This document shows positions 9,469 through 19,668 of a stretch of 64,000 bases of DNA, one piece after another. How positions within the stretch are numbered: position 1 is the first letter of the stretch; every line of letters starts with the position of its first letter. The DNA is taken from NCBI GenBank assembly GCA_903995115.1, contig LR877147.1:620001-684000 (forward strand), read 5' to 3'. Under the pieces are notes generated by a model, which worked only from the letters and a program-made list of their open reading frames with translations, had not been told where the DNA came from and did not search any database. Source of the DNA: Angomonas deanei (Eukaryota; Euglenozoa; Kinetoplastea; Trypanosomatida; Trypanosomatidae). A program made the translations under genes and the position numbers.

Positions 9469-12273
9469 TCAGCTTAAGTATGTTGAGATGATGAGATTCC
9501 GCATGCCCTCGCTAATGCACCCCATGGAAGCGTGAAACGCGGCCTGGCACTGAACATTGCACACGGAAAAAACTGACACTATAGCTTCGCGTGTTCCGGG
9601 AAACATGTGAAGATGAGTGACAGGGGTCCAACTAATGGCCAAATCTAAAAACAAGGGAATTATTGACGCCAAATCGTTGTAGTTCACTAATGCGGTGCAC
9701 AATTCAACGGTAGCCTCAGACTTTTCATAGCTCTTATCCATCTTGGTTAACAACGTCAGCAGTACCGGGACATTCAGCATTGACAGAACAGACGGACTGC
9801 ACGCCAGAATTTTGCAGAGATGACACGACATCTGATAATAGTAATACACTGAATCACCGTATACGTCAGAACGCAAAAACGAGTTGCACTTCTGCAGCGC
9901 GGTCTGGGCACTATCGCTGAAATTCTTGAAACTCATAATAGCGTAGCAAACGAGTCGGGTCTGGGCTTCTTTCAGTTGTGAATCGTCGTAGTCTTTGGCT
10001 GTTAAAGTCTTTAGTAGTGCGTCGCACGTGCCTTCTGGGAGGGCCTTCGAGCGGGCCAGCTGCACCAGAATGACGAGAAAGTTAATGGCCGAGAGGGAAA
10101 CCGCGACGGAGTCGAATGTGGACAGCACTTTGAACGCCAATGCGGGTAACTCCCACTGCGATTGCGCCAGCCACTCCGACAGACTTTGAGAAGACACACT
10201 CCTAACGTACCCCGAGCAGACCGTCAGCACTTGCATGATAAGATCCTTGTCCTCGGAGCCTTCCCGCTGCAGGACATCGTTCAACACCTGGCTCCAGGTT
10301 GTCAGGCTCGAAAAGCAAAATGTTTGGTCCGGTACCTTGGAGGAGAGCACCAGCAAGACGGCATCTAACGCAAAAATGTCCTTATCCAGTAAGGCGTTTG
10401 CCTCGCCAGAAACGAACGTTCGGGTGTACGATTCTTCAAATAGTTTAGCCCGTCTCCCGCGCTCTTCCTCGAGATATTTCTTCATGCCTGCCAGGGCGCC
10501 CGCGTCGTCCGTGTAGGAAATAATGTGGGCCAATAACTGAACTAGGAGTGACAAATTTTGTGTTGTATACACTGGGACGCAGACAAATGCAATCTTTAAT
10601 ATTTCCCCAATGTGCTGTTGCAAAATGTAGTAGTCATCTCTTCCTTCCATGAGGGTGAATGCCGTGTTAAGCGCTGAGCAGCTGGTGACCTGAATGCGTT
10701 TACTGGTGCTTTCCATTCGGGGTGCGATGGTTGAAATAACCGTGTGAAAAACATTGATGTCATAGTTCAGAATAGGCTCAATCAATTGGGAGATGGACCA
10801 AAAAGAAATGCTGCTCACACAAACGTGTTCGTTTTGGTTTTCGGCGAAAGTCAACAGTTGTGAGGATATGGTCGGTAGAAAGGACTCTAATTGATCGCTG
10901 CACCCTGTTGCCATGGTGCCAATGAGAACAGCACCGGCCTCTCTGGCTCGCCAGTCTGAATTCCCCCAGAATTTTTCAATTTCCCTAAATAGATATGGAC
11001 AAACAGAGGGTCCAGAGTGCATACATAGCGAAGAGATGCATTTTAGTGCCGAACGTCTTAGCGTCATTGCCGTTTCCTCATCGTCGAGGGCTGTATCCTC
11101 TGAAATGTCTTTTGACTCGCGAATTTTTGCGACACCATTATCACGGATGCGATAATCGTCCATTGCCATAATATTGTTCACCTCATCGTCGGAAAGCTGC
11201 GAATAATAGGTCAACTTGAGAATGAGCCTCTCAACATCCCCTAGGATCTGCTGTGAGAAAAGAGACAAACAGCTTTCGCCGGTTTCCCGGTAGTCAATGT
11301 CCAGCACGTAGGTGAGCAATTCTAGCGTGGCAGAGAGCAGCTCTCTCGTTTCGCTGGTGAGTACTTCTACACTACAAATGATGTTTACCGCATTACCAAT
11401 CCAGCTTTTACACATTCTGGAGAGATCCGCCTGAGTTAGCATGGGTGCAAAGTATTCAAAATAGTCCAGTAATAGCCCGCACCCACGGAAAACGACGCTG
11501 GAGAACGCAGCGTCATCACTCATTTGCTCCAGTAAGGTAGTGCACACGCGCGCGAACGGAAGACTTGCATTGACTAAACCCTGTTGGAGAGGGGAGAGTT
11601 TGTCAAAGTCCCACTCCAGCAAGGAACTTTGTTCGTAAATATTGTAGCACATGCGAAAGCTAGCTTTTCTTATTTCTACCGGCGCGCTGGCGTTACAGGC
11701 CAGGTCGGAAACCTTTATGATGATGTTTTCACTAGCCAGACCAATTTCCTTGTGCAAATCTTCCATGATGTACTGTAGGCAGTACAGCGCCCCTAATGTT
11801 TTGCATTGCCCCGCAGGGAGGAGGGTATTCAACAAAAGACCGGCCAAATCGCCTAAGCCGGATGTTGACCACCACTCGAAAGACGTGAGCAGCGTCACTT
11901 GCACAATAATTTGAGCAGATACACGGCTCAACTTCACATCTGTAGAGTCCACCAGGGTCTGTAGGGCGCATCTGGCCGCTTCTTTGACAGCGTCTAATCC
12001 AAGTAAATGCTTTGCAGAAGAAATACTGTTTTTCAAAGTAATGCCCGCAATCAGCCGGTATTGGATCCACGGCGCCCCCAACGGGAACGTTTGAGCGGGA
12101 CAGTTGGGCGACTCGAAAATCTTCGAAAGGAGGACGCAAAACACTGGGTTAGCCTGGTAAGATTTCAATTGTTCATACGCGGTTTTTGAGTTCTGCACGC
12201 TTATCCCGTTGTCATTCAACAGTTGTATCACATTGTAGATATCACTCTCTGTTGGTTGGTATGCGTTCGCCAT
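9469..12273 (-). CDS. Transportin-type importin (karyopherin beta-2 family)
   Basis: A 934-residue HEAT-repeat nuclear transport receptor. The start is ATG 12273 (MANAYQPTESDI); an in-frame extension upstream lies in AT-rich leader. Helical HEAT repeats fill the protein. An acidic loop (~410-430, SEDTALDDEE) is followed by LRRSALKCIS, then SDWRAREAGAVLIGTMATGC, STSKRIQVTSCSALNTAF and YTTQNLSLLVQLL, which align by eye with the central repeats of transportin (DWNLRKCSAAALD, HHEWVVKESG, NKRVQEAACSAF). It should bind RanGTP through the N-terminal repeats and carry cargo into the nucleus. Importin beta-1 is the main alternative. Codons are AT-richer than in most genes here. It is the first gene of the minus array, just left of the strand switch. 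Confidence 0.8.
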   Translation of the reverse strand: MANAYQPTESDIYNVIQLLNDNGISVQNSKTAYEQLKSYQANPVFCVLLSKIFESPNCPAQTFPLGAPWIQYRLIAGITLKNSISSAKHLLGLDAVKEAARCALQTLVDSTDVKLSRVSAQIIVQVTLLTSFEWWSTSGLGDLAGLLLNTLLPAGQCKTLGALYCLQYIMEDLHKEIGLASENIIIKVSDLACNASAPVEIRKASFRMCYNIYEQSSLLEWDFDKLSPLQQGLVNASLPFARVCTTLLEQMSDDAAFSSVVFRGCGLLLDYFEYFAPMLTQADLSRMCKSWIGNAVNIICSVEVLTSETRELLSATLELLTYVLDIDYRETGESCLSLFSQQILGDVERLILKLTYYSQLSDDEVNNIMAMDDYRIRDNGVAKIRESKDISEDTALDDEETAMTLRRSALKCISSLCMHSGPSVCPYLFREIEKFWGNSDWRAREAGAVLIGTMATGCSDQLESFLPTISSQLLTFAENQNEHVCVSSISFWSISQLIEPILNYDINVFHTVISTIAPRMESTSKRIQVTSCSALNTAFTLMEGRDDYYILQQHIGEILKIAFVCVPVYTTQNLSLLVQLLAHIISYTDDAGALAGMKKYLEEERGRRAKLFEESYTRTFVSGEANALLDKDIFALDAVLLVLSSKVPDQTFCFSSLTTWSQVLNDVLQREGSEDKDLIMQVLTVCSGYVRSVSSQSLSEWLAQSQWELPALAFKVLSTFDSVAVSLSAINFLVILVQLARSKALPEGTCDALLKTLTAKDYDDSQLKEAQTRLVCYAIMSFKNFSDSAQTALQKCNSFLRSDVYGDSVYYYYQMSCHLCKILACSPSVLSMLNVPVLLTLLTKMDKSYEKSEATVELCTALVNYNDLASIIPLFLDLAISWTPVTHLHMFPGTREAIVSVFSVCNVQCQAAFHASMGCISEGMRNLIISTYLS

Positions 12274-12791
12274 CGTTGCTTTTCCTTTTGTTTTATCTAT
12301 TAATATTATTTCTTTTTTGATAGGAAGACTACAATACAAAAAGAATGGGAAATCCTTAGAGGGGGAAAATTGGAATGGTTGTGGGGGCCGTCGTTTCGTC
12401 CCTTATGTTTTTGGCCACGGCGTCGGCGCGCGGTGAGCCGGGGCGGGCGCGCTTTTCTTTCCCGGGGGAGGGACGCGGGCCGCCCTCGGGGGGCGCCGAG
12501 TGGGATGACGCGACGCGCACCGCCGCCTCACCCCGGCCGGGGAAATCCGGGCGCGGAGCGCCGAACCAGCCGCAGGCGGAGGAGCCGACCAGCCAGGGAC
12601 GGGGCCGACACGCCGCCAAAAAAATCCCCGAACACACAAGTTTACTTTTCCACCCTTCGGCTTCTATTATTTGTTTGCCCGCATTTTTGCAAATTGTTTT
12701 TTTATATCCATTCCTCCCTCTTCCCATTTTTTGCGTATTTTCAACACAAAAAAGGATAATATTGTTTTATAAAGAAAAATAAGCAAATAAA
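12274..12791. promoter_or_regulatory. Divergent strand-switch region, candidate bidirectional Pol II start region
   Basis: The coding strand changes from minus to plus here. The 518-base interval has AT-rich shoulders around a GC-rich core (12420-12620). In kinetoplastids, divergent strand-switch regions are where Pol II starts toward both sides; they lack TATA-type promoters and carry H2A.Z and acetylated histones. The plus-side leader (12640-12791) has T/C tracts and an A-rich stretch before the fibrillarin ATG. The role is inferred from position and composition; no consensus element is visible. Confidence 0.6.
12420..12620. other. GC island with G-quadruplex potential inside the strand switch
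   Basis: Counting by hand, the 180 bases 12421-12600 are 79% G+C, while both sides are strongly AT-rich. G runs at 12464-12468, 12470-12472, 12477-12479 and 12488-12493 fit the four-tract pattern of a G-quadruplex on the plus strand; C-rich runs give the reverse strand similar potential nearby. No frame through the island resembles a protein family. Confidence 0.7.
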
Positions 12792-13704
12792 ATGCGCGGT
12801 AGAGGTGGTTTTCGTGGAGGTGACCGCGGCGGTCGCGGCGGAGGAAGAGGTGGCGGCGGCTTTGGCGGAAGAGGCGGCGGTCGCGGCGGTGATCGCGGAC
12901 GCGGTGGTTTTGGTGGAAGGAGGCGGTGGTCGTGGAGGCCGCGGCGGTGGTCGTGGTGGCGGCGCCGGTGCCAAAGTCATTGTTGAACCTCACATTCTGC
13001 ACCCCGGTGTATTTGTGTCCAAGGGAAAAGCAGAATCTCTTTGCACGCTGAATATGGTTCCTGGTATTTCCGTCTACGGAGAAAAAAGAATTGAGCTCGG
13101 AGCCACCCAAGGTGGTGACGAGAAGAAGGAGTACAGACTTTGGAATCCATACCGCTCAAAGTTGGCCGCCGCTATTTACGCTGGCGTGGACACCATCCAC
13201 ATGGGACCCGGCTCCAAAGTACTCTACTTGGGAGGTGCCACTGGTACAACGGTTAGTCATGTGAGTGATGTAGTTGGACCCGAAGGCATGGTTTACGCCG
13301 TTGAATTCTCGCACCGTGTCGGTCGCGATTTGGTAGAAATGTCTAAGCGCCGCCCCAACATTGTGCCGATCATTGAAGATGCCCGATTCCCGATGAAGTA
13401 CCGAACATTAGTTCCCATGGTTGACACGATTTTCATGGATGTGGCCCAACCTGATCAGGCACGTATCTTAGCGCTGAACGCAGCTGCCTTTCTCCGCAAC
13501 GGTGGTCACTACGTTATTTCCATCAAGGCAAACTGTATCGACTCCACTCAGGAGGCATCCGTTGTTATTGCATCCGAGATGGAAAAGCTGAAGAACGACA
13601 GACTCAAGCCCGTGACCGAAGCGACCCTGGAGCCTTTCGAGAGAGACCACGCTGTCGTCATCGGTGTCTACCGCCCCGTCAAGAAGGCAAAGACGGCCAA
13701 GTAA
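12792..13704 (+). CDS. NOP1: Fibrillarin (box C/D snoRNA 2'-O-methyltransferase), one frame break in the GAR domain
   Basis: The ATG at 12792 opens a Gly/Arg-rich (GAR) domain, [17 protein letters not shown] and onward, which loses sense at about 12917 (GRRRWSW). The +1 frame continues the GAR repeats directly ([16 protein letters not shown]) into the methyltransferase domain: [20 protein letters not shown]-binding [35 protein letters not shown] and MDVAQPDQ. Removing one A near 12917 (ggaaggagg) restores a single 303-residue fibrillarin. Starting downstream in the methyltransferase frame would give an atypical Ala/Glu-rich N-terminus, so that is less likely. The enzyme methylates rRNA in the nucleolus, guided by box C/D RNAs with NOP56, NOP58 and SNU13. 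It is the first gene of the plus array. Confidence 0.93.
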
Positions 13705-14123
13705 AAATGAGTAGGGAAACACAATGCAAGTGTGGTTATTTTGAAAGCTTTTTTATAATTATAATTATTTTAATTAAGTATTTTACCTTTTTTTATTATT
13801 ATTTTCTTTCGATACAAGTAAACATATTTAGTATTAAACGCCGGTATTAAATAAATAAAAATCATTAATTATTAACTATATATAATTACCAAAATAACAT
13901 TGATTTACGTACTTTGGCAAACAGGCAATAGTAATCATGATCAAACGGTGCCGAAAGAGAAGGAAGATACACCCAAAACTTTTCCCCCACCTTTTCTTAT
14001 TATTATTTTGTTGTTACTAAGCTCAATTTTTTTTTTTTTTTAGATATATTTTTGTGTCATTAATTTGACATCTCTATAAAGCACTAGAAATTTTAATTTT
14101 TGTGCGCTTTACTTAGTTTTAGA
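13705..14123. other. Intergenic region, very AT-rich
   Basis: A 419-base gap of mostly A and T with TAAT-type repeats. A long T run (14028-14041) followed by TAG at 14041-14043 is a plausible acceptor for the cullin mRNA. No gene was seen. Confidence 0.5.
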
Positions 14124-16215
14124 ATGAGCCTCCTCCAGCCTCGGCCCGAATCGCAATTGGCCAAGAAATGGGAGATCGTCGAAAGTAGTGTGGGTTCGAT
14201 ACTGCAAAAGAAGGATCTGCGCTATTCCTATCAGTCCATTCACCAAGCTATTTATACATTGTCACAGGCTAATGAAGGCGATGCGGTTTTCACGGCACTT
14301 TCCCGCATTTTTAAGGAATGCTCAGAGAATATCTGTACGAGACTCCGCAGTTTTACAGAGAAGTGGTTTGAGGAGTATCTGATATGTTCCAAAGATTATT
14401 TGCTCCGCACCGCGTTAGTAGAGAGGGTACTGAGCTACTATAACGAAAACTATATGGTGGCCCTACGGGACACATCCTTGACATGGCTCGCTTCAACAAT
14501 ACTTGAGGTGACTATTTTTTCCGACCCCGTAGCAAAGGATCGTTTGTGTGAGAACGCCAAACAGGCGTACCACCTGGACGTTTCGTCAAGCAAGAAAGCA
14601 CTGCATAGCTTGGTAAGCAGACCTTTTGGAACTCCTGGGTCTAATATTGCAAGCGTTTTTATCAACACATTCGAAGAGGAGGCCATCAAGTCCCTTACCG
14701 ACGAAAAGGAGACTGGGAAATACGCGGATGTCACAGACTACTTCAAATGGTTTGAGGCCGTGCGGGAAAGAGAACTGGACCGTTTTTCACCCCTCAACAG
14801 CGGTGACTACGCTAATTTTTTCACGGAATTTGTTGACAAACTAGGGCAGCTGCTGTGCGGGAGCATTAGGGACCGAGGACACTGACATACTTGAGACTCA
14901 TTTAAGAGCTGGTGTGCCTTCCCTTGTGCGAAGTGGGAACGTGGAAGCGCTCGGGTCTATTATGGCGTCGCTTTCTTCTCTCGTTGATCACGGCGCGCCG
15001 AAAATTAGTGAGACCATGGAGTACGTGGCCGATGAGCTGAGGAAAGAGGCGTCAGAAATAATGGATGAGGTCTCGGCAACGCCTTCCAAGTCTTTTGTTC
15101 CGGAGTTTTTGCAGCTTATGCAGAAATGTAGACTAATATATACGCGTATTCCTGAACTTGCACAGAATCAGAAAACGGCGCTACCCTCCGTGTTGGTCCT
15201 TAGCAAGCCTCTCATCAAGCACTTGATGTTTTATTTTTTTGATTCGATGGGCACGGCTCAATTTCCTGCAGAACTGTTAGATGATATGACGGACGTTTAC
15301 CAGCTGTTTACAGACAAGGACGCATTTGAAGTCCCCTTTCTGCATGTGTTTGCCGCCGTTATTCTGAAACCGAGCGGCCCCAGCGTTAAGCAGTTGTGCG
15401 CTTTCATTGATACCTTCAAAGGGAGGATCAGCGCGGAGGGTAATTCCACTCTTCGTTTCGAAAGAGTCCTAAATGACCTCAAACAAACGGAGGGCATTAA
15501 CGAAAAATTTAGAAAGAAAAAGAAAGAGCTGCCGGTCGAGTTTCGTGTCAATGTACTAAGCGCCGGTGCGTGGCCTCTCACCAGGGACGTTCCCTTAAAA
15601 GTACTCCCTGAAATGCAGACGTGCATCCGCCAGTTTAAAGATTACTACAACTCCCACACAAAGGAACGTCTTCTTAATTTTAATTTGGCCACTGGGACGG
15701 TTTCTTTCGACTATACTTACAACGGAGAGCGTTGCTGCATTTCCGCGCATACCACATTTCTGCATAGCATTTTGGCTCTCAATAGTGACAAGGTGTTCGC
15801 ACCGGGCAGTGTCGGGCTCTCATCTGGCCTGGACACTGCTGAGACGGAATCACAGCTAAATTGCTTGGTGCATTTGCACCTGTGCAATAAAAACGGGAAG
15901 TATTACTCCTTCAATAAAAACTTCACGCCGCAGAGTAGTACGATGTGGATTTCCAATTTACCGACCGAAGGAAAAACAGTTCAAAAAACTCCCATCAAGC
16001 GTAAAGCAGAACGCAATGAATTCGACGTGAGTATCGACGCCGCTATTGTCAAAACACTGAAGACTGAAAAAAGGTTGAACTTTTCAACTATTTATCAAAG
16101 GGTGATAGCGAGACTTTCCCCGTCGTTTGAACCTTCACATTATGATGTTAAAAGAAGAATCGAAATCCTCGTTGGAAAAGAATTCATTACCAGAGACGCA
16201 AAAAGATTTTTTTGA
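14124..16215 (+). CDS. Cullin, scaffold of a cullin-RING ubiquitin ligase (one frame break)
   Basis: Two adjoining frames (14124-14885 and about 14870-16215) make a ~696-residue cullin. The first ends artificially at ...LLCGSIRDRGH; the second resumes EDTDILETHLRAGVPSLV, the conserved cullin-repeat motif. One extra base, for instance in the GGG at 14865-14867, accounts for it. N-terminal cullin repeats bind the substrate adaptor. The C-terminal half carries the cullin homology region (FRVNVLSAGAWPL; WPL is typical) that recruits RBX1. The last ~70 residues are the winged-helix neddylation domain (DAAIVKTLKTEKRLNFST) with the acceptor Lys expected within IVKTLKTEK. Which cullin subtype it is cannot be told by eye. 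Codon use is AT-richer than in genes further right. Confidence 0.88.
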
Positions 16216-16453
16216 GTTCCTGCAATAACACCAACTTCCAGTGAGGAGGTACAAAAAAAAAAAAAAAAAATTGTTCAAAGACTCACCTGCAGAAAACATA
16301 AAAATATTCGCCAACTGTGGACGAACAAAAACACTAAAAATGTTCTCATGCCGGACACTGTAACAGCGAGAAGTGCATCCTCTTTACCTCTTTCTCTCTC
16401 CCTCCAATAATCTCATTCTTTATGTTTTTACGAAAAGTTAATTCCGGTAGAGA

Positions 16454-17146
16454 ATGCCTCCAAGAAAGCCATTCTTTGACACGCTGCTCCAGCAGGCCAC
16501 CGGATCGATGACGACGCTAGTCGCGCTGGCAATCGGTGCCGTAGCGTTCTACCTCCTATTCAGGGCCAACAACAGAAGAGAGCCTCGCCCACCGCCGGGC
16601 GGAAGTATTGACGCTTCCAACAACAACAACAACAACAACAGCATTAACACGACCACTAGGCAAATCGGCAGAGGGGCTAACCCATCCGCGCGAACGCTAC
16701 CAAAAAAGACAGAATCAAAGGATGTGCTCCAGTTTGTGAAGACGCAGCAACTGGTCGGCTGCAAGATGTGTGTGGCGATCGACGTTCTATACAAAAACGG
16801 CAACTGGGTGGAAAAGGGCGAAGAAGTGCTTCGATTCCTGACCAGCACCTCGGATGTGTTTTTAATGTACCGCGTCGATAGTGAGGCGGAACAGAAACGA
16901 GTCCTCGAAGTAGTGCACAAGTGTGTCCCTTCGCTAAAGCGTCACAAGATACTATTTTGCTCCACCGAGAAAGGCTACGAGGCGTTCACGCGACAGATCA
17001 CCCCTTCCCTGTTGATCACATATAACCCTCAGCAGGCCTCTTTTCTGAGTGGCGTGCTCCCGTATATTGTTCTCGTTTCTGAAGGAGAGCAGGTGGCCAA
17101 GCTGAATGTGGCGTCTGTAAAGAGTGTTGGAGAAATACTCCCCTAA
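16454..17146 (+). CDS. PEX22: PEX22-like peroxin, membrane anchor for the PEX4 ubiquitin-conjugating enzyme
   Basis: A 230-residue protein with one N-terminal membrane helix (~20-37, LVALAIGAVAFYLLF), a Pro/Ser and poly-Asn linker encoded by a short AAC repeat (~16619-16639), and a compact C-terminal domain (~90-230). That domain contains DVFLMYRVDSEAEQKRVLE, HKILFCSTEKGYEAFTRQ and PYIVLVSE. By memory this resembles plant PEX22, which has LLFCET-type and FVRQL motifs at matching places and a Rossmann-like fold. PEX22 tethers PEX4 to the peroxisomal membrane so that PEX5 can be mono-ubiquitinated and recycled. In a kinetoplastid this would act on glycosomes. The alignment is by eye, so family membership needs profile support. 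Confidence 0.65.
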   Translation: MPPRKPFFDTLLQQATGSMTTLVALAIGAVAFYLLFRANNRREPRPPPGGSIDASNNNNNNNSINTTTRQIGRGANPSARTLPKKTESKDVLQFVKTQQLVGCKMCVAIDVLYKNGNWVEKGEEVLRFLTSTSDVFLMYRVDSEAEQKRVLEVVHKCVPSLKRHKILFCSTEKGYEAFTRQITPSLLITYNPQQASFLSGVLPYIVLVSEGEQVAKLNVASVKSVGEILP

Positions 17147-17397
17147 TGGATACAGACCAGACACGCGTTGGAAAAAAAAAAAAAGAAAGAAAGAAACGAC
17201 GGTTGGGCTAACGAAAGCATTTTTATTACTATGAAAACAACGTTGGGTATCTTTTTTTTTTTTTTTTTCAGCAGGTTAATGACCACACTTTGCAAACCGA
17301 AGGAGGTTCTGCCGTTACTTTATCCCTTTTCTGCCCTCCCCCTTTTTTTTTGTTATCGTTTCCTCTTCATCATCGCAGCTTAAAAAAAAAAAAAAAA

Positions 17398-17751
17398 ATG
17401 TCTGACGAGAGAATTCTGCTTGTGGCAGGTTTACCCTCCGGTCTAGACGGAGCCATATTATACGAAATTTTTGGCGAATTCGGCGCGGTTCAGCAAATTA
17501 GAAAAGGTTCCTCTAAAATTACAAAAGGGTGTGCTATAGTAGTCTATCAGCAATGCGAGGCGGCCAGAAAGGCGATTGAGAAGCTAAATAACTACCAACT
17601 TCAGAAGCGCATGTTGAGAATTACAGTCTACGACGAAAACAGAGATAAGAGGTCGTTAGAAAAGCGAAAGCGGAAGCGAGAGGTGACATACGAGTACAAG
17701 AAGCACATTGAAGAAGCCGCAAACAAGACGGAAGAGGAAGGGGATGAGTGA
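17398..17751 (+). CDS. SF3B6: SF3B6-like (p14) RRM splicing factor
   Basis: A 117-residue protein. ATG 17398 directly follows a run of 16 A, itself preceded by CATCGCAG, a likely trans-splice acceptor. A single RRM fills residues ~5-85: RNP2-like ILLVAGLP, then YEIFGEFGAVQQIRKG, and RNP1-like KGCAIVVYQQCEAARKA. The closest pattern I know is SF3B6 (LYIRNLPY, YDIFGKYGPIRQIRVG, GTAYVVYED). The C-terminal ~35 residues are a basic/acidic helix, as in SF3B6. In the U2 snRNP it contacts the branch-point region and SF3B1. A kinetoplastid version would serve trans-splicing. A generic small RRM protein is the alternative. Confidence 0.75.
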   Translation: MSDERILLVAGLPSGLDGAILYEIFGEFGAVQQIRKGSSKITKGCAIVVYQQCEAARKAIEKLNNYQLQKRMLRITVYDENRDKRSLEKRKRKREVTYEYKKHIEEAANKTEEEGDE

Positions 17752-17923
17752 TATACACTACACACGTTTACTATACTCCTCACCTGGGAGGTTCCTTCAC
17801 CCGCAATAAATTATACTCCCCGTCTCTGATCTTGCGTTTGTTATTGTTATTTTTTCCTTATTCCGGCTATATTTCTCTCTTTCTTCCACCCTCAGGCACT
17901 ACAGGAAACAACTTAGTAGCTCA

Positions 17924-19285
17924 ATGATAGGAACGCTCATGATTCTGAACCCCAGAGGGGACGTAGTATTGTCAAAGTCTGTCCGAGACGTGTTCAGTGT
18001 ACGAGCCCTCGCGGAAACCTTTCGTAACGATCTTTTGTCGACCGGGAAGGCGGAGCGGTCGCCGGTGAATATCGTCAAAAACATTTGCTTCATCCACATG
18101 AGACTGACGGATCTTTACGTTGTGATGGTCAGCAACAACAATGTCAACTGTCTAGCGAGTATCCAGTATGGGATACGACTGGTACAACTCATCGCCAACT
18201 ACTTCAAGGTGGTCGATGAGGACGTTGTCAAGGAAAACTTTGTCACCCTGCAGGCGATTATCGACGAGACGATTGACTTTGGTTACCCTCAGCTCACCTG
18301 CGCCGAGGCCTTCAATGAGTTCCTCCCACCGGAAGGACTGGACGCTGGGGTGGTGAAGAACGTGACCCAGGCGACGGGAATAGCCAAGAAGCTCACCGGC
18401 CCCGACCCGTGGCGGAAGGAAGGGTTGGTCTACCGTGTCAGTGAGCTCTTTGTCGATGTGGTGGAGGAGATCAACCTGCTCATGTCGTCCACGGGGGAGG
18501 TGCTCCAGCGGGAGGTGGGCGGCCGCATCGTGATGAATAACTTTCTCTCCGGTATGCCGCGGTGCACGCTGTCGCTCAATGCGAGGGCGATCCCAGAAAA
18601 AGAGAGCCGACCTCTCACCACCTTTAACACGGAGAGCATAGAGAACGCCGCCCTCGCCGTGCCGTCCACCAACCTCAGCATCGACCCCACCATCCAGCTC
18701 GACGACGTCAGCTTTCACTCCTGCGTGCGACTGAATAAGTTTGGGGAGGAGCAGAAGATTGAGTTCACGCCGCCGGATGGGGAGATGACCCTGATGCGGT
18801 ACCGCTCCCGCATGACCGTGGAGCCCCCGCTGCTCATACAGGAAGTGAAGGTGGAGGAGTTCTCCAAGACACGGGTGTCGATCCAGTTTGTGCTGGTGTG
18901 CCAGTCTGACTCGCACTACAACTACACCGAAATCGTCGTGCGGGTGCCGTGCCCCGATAACACGGGGGCCCTCAAGTCGAAGGTGACGCATGGCAAGGCA
19001 AAGTACGACGCCCACGAGGGTGCCATCCTCTGGACGCTCCCCTCCGTCACGGGGGGTCAGTCCTACCCGTTTAACGCGGAACTGCGCCTCATCGCCCTCA
19101 CCGACGGCTCCAGCGAGACGGTGTGGTCGCGGCCGCCGATTGGGATTCAGTTCAAGTGTGTCTCCCAATCCCTCACCGGACTCCGCATTAACGAACTGCA
19201 GGTGGAGGAGCCGGTGTTCCTGTACTCGGCGAATAAGTGGATTCGCTACACGACACAAGCAGGGGAGTACAAGTGTCGTATTTAG
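17924..19285 (+). CDS. AP2M1: AP-2 clathrin adaptor mu subunit
   Basis: A 453-residue medium chain. Residues 1-~140 are a longin-type domain (MIGTLMILNPRGDVVLSK; DFGYPQLT), and ~170-453 are the mu homology domain (WRKEGLVYRVSELFVDVVEE, IVMNNFLSGMP, KFGEEQKIEFTPPDGEMTLMRYR, KGKAKYDAHEGAILW-like HGKAKYD, ending WIRYTTQAGEYKCRI). The MIG start and the YxCR-type end match mu-2 better than mu-1, -3 or -4. AP-2 selects Yxx-phi cargo at the plasma membrane, in kinetoplastids at the flagellar pocket. T. brucei is known to lack AP-2 while T. cruzi has it. The mu-2 assignment over other mu chains is moderately sure. A CCACCCTCAG acceptor lies just upstream of the ATG. Confidence 0.85.
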   Translation: MIGTLMILNPRGDVVLSKSVRDVFSVRALAETFRNDLLSTGKAERSPVNIVKNICFIHMRLTDLYVVMVSNNNVNCLASIQYGIRLVQLIANYFKVVDEDVVKENFVTLQAIIDETIDFGYPQLTCAEAFNEFLPPEGLDAGVVKNVTQATGIAKKLTGPDPWRKEGLVYRVSELFVDVVEEINLLMSSTGEVLQREVGGRIVMNNFLSGMPRCTLSLNARAIPEKESRPLTTFNTESIENAALAVPSTNLSIDPTIQLDDVSFHSCVRLNKFGEEQKIEFTPPDGEMTLMRYRSRMTVEPPLLIQEVKVEEFSKTRVSIQFVLVCQSDSHYNYTEIVVRVPCPDNTGALKSKVTHGKAKYDAHEGAILWTLPSVTGGQSYPFNAELRLIALTDGSSETVWSRPPIGIQFKCVSQSLTGLRINELQVEEPVFLYSANKWIRYTTQAGEYKCRI

Positions 19286-19668
19286 AAACAATAAAAAAAC
19301 AAAAACAAAGGAGAGAATAACGAGTGTGCGGCATGCGCAGGAACCAATGAGAAACGCTACTCGATATTCCACTTGAGTGTCCTCCTTTTTTTTTTTCCCT
19401 GTCGCGCGTGTTGTTGACAAATTATCGAATTCAAAGATAAAAAATACATTTAGTGTAGTGAGCTGACGCTATAGCGAGCTCGTCTTCTTCTTTTCCTTCT
19501 TTTTTTAGTTGCAAATGAAACATAATGAATATAAAGAAACAAACCGACAGAAAAAAAAAACTATCATGAACGTAAAAAAGATCCTGCTACGCATCCGGAA
19601 GAAACAGCAATGACCTATCTCACTGAACTTCTCCTTCTTTTTTTTTTTTTTTCTCACCTTAGCCTGCC
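19286..19668. other. Intergenic region with a strong T tract
   Basis: A 383-base gap. At its right end a long T run, CTCACCTTAG (ending at 19662) and CCTGCC lead into the next ATG, a textbook trans-splice acceptor. No gene was recognised inside. Confidence 0.55.

Noticed and set aside
18152-19420. Long open frame antisense to the AP-2 mu gene
   Set aside because: Its translation is His/Arg/Leu-rich, resembles no family and mirrors GC-rich third positions of a conserved gene on the other strand.
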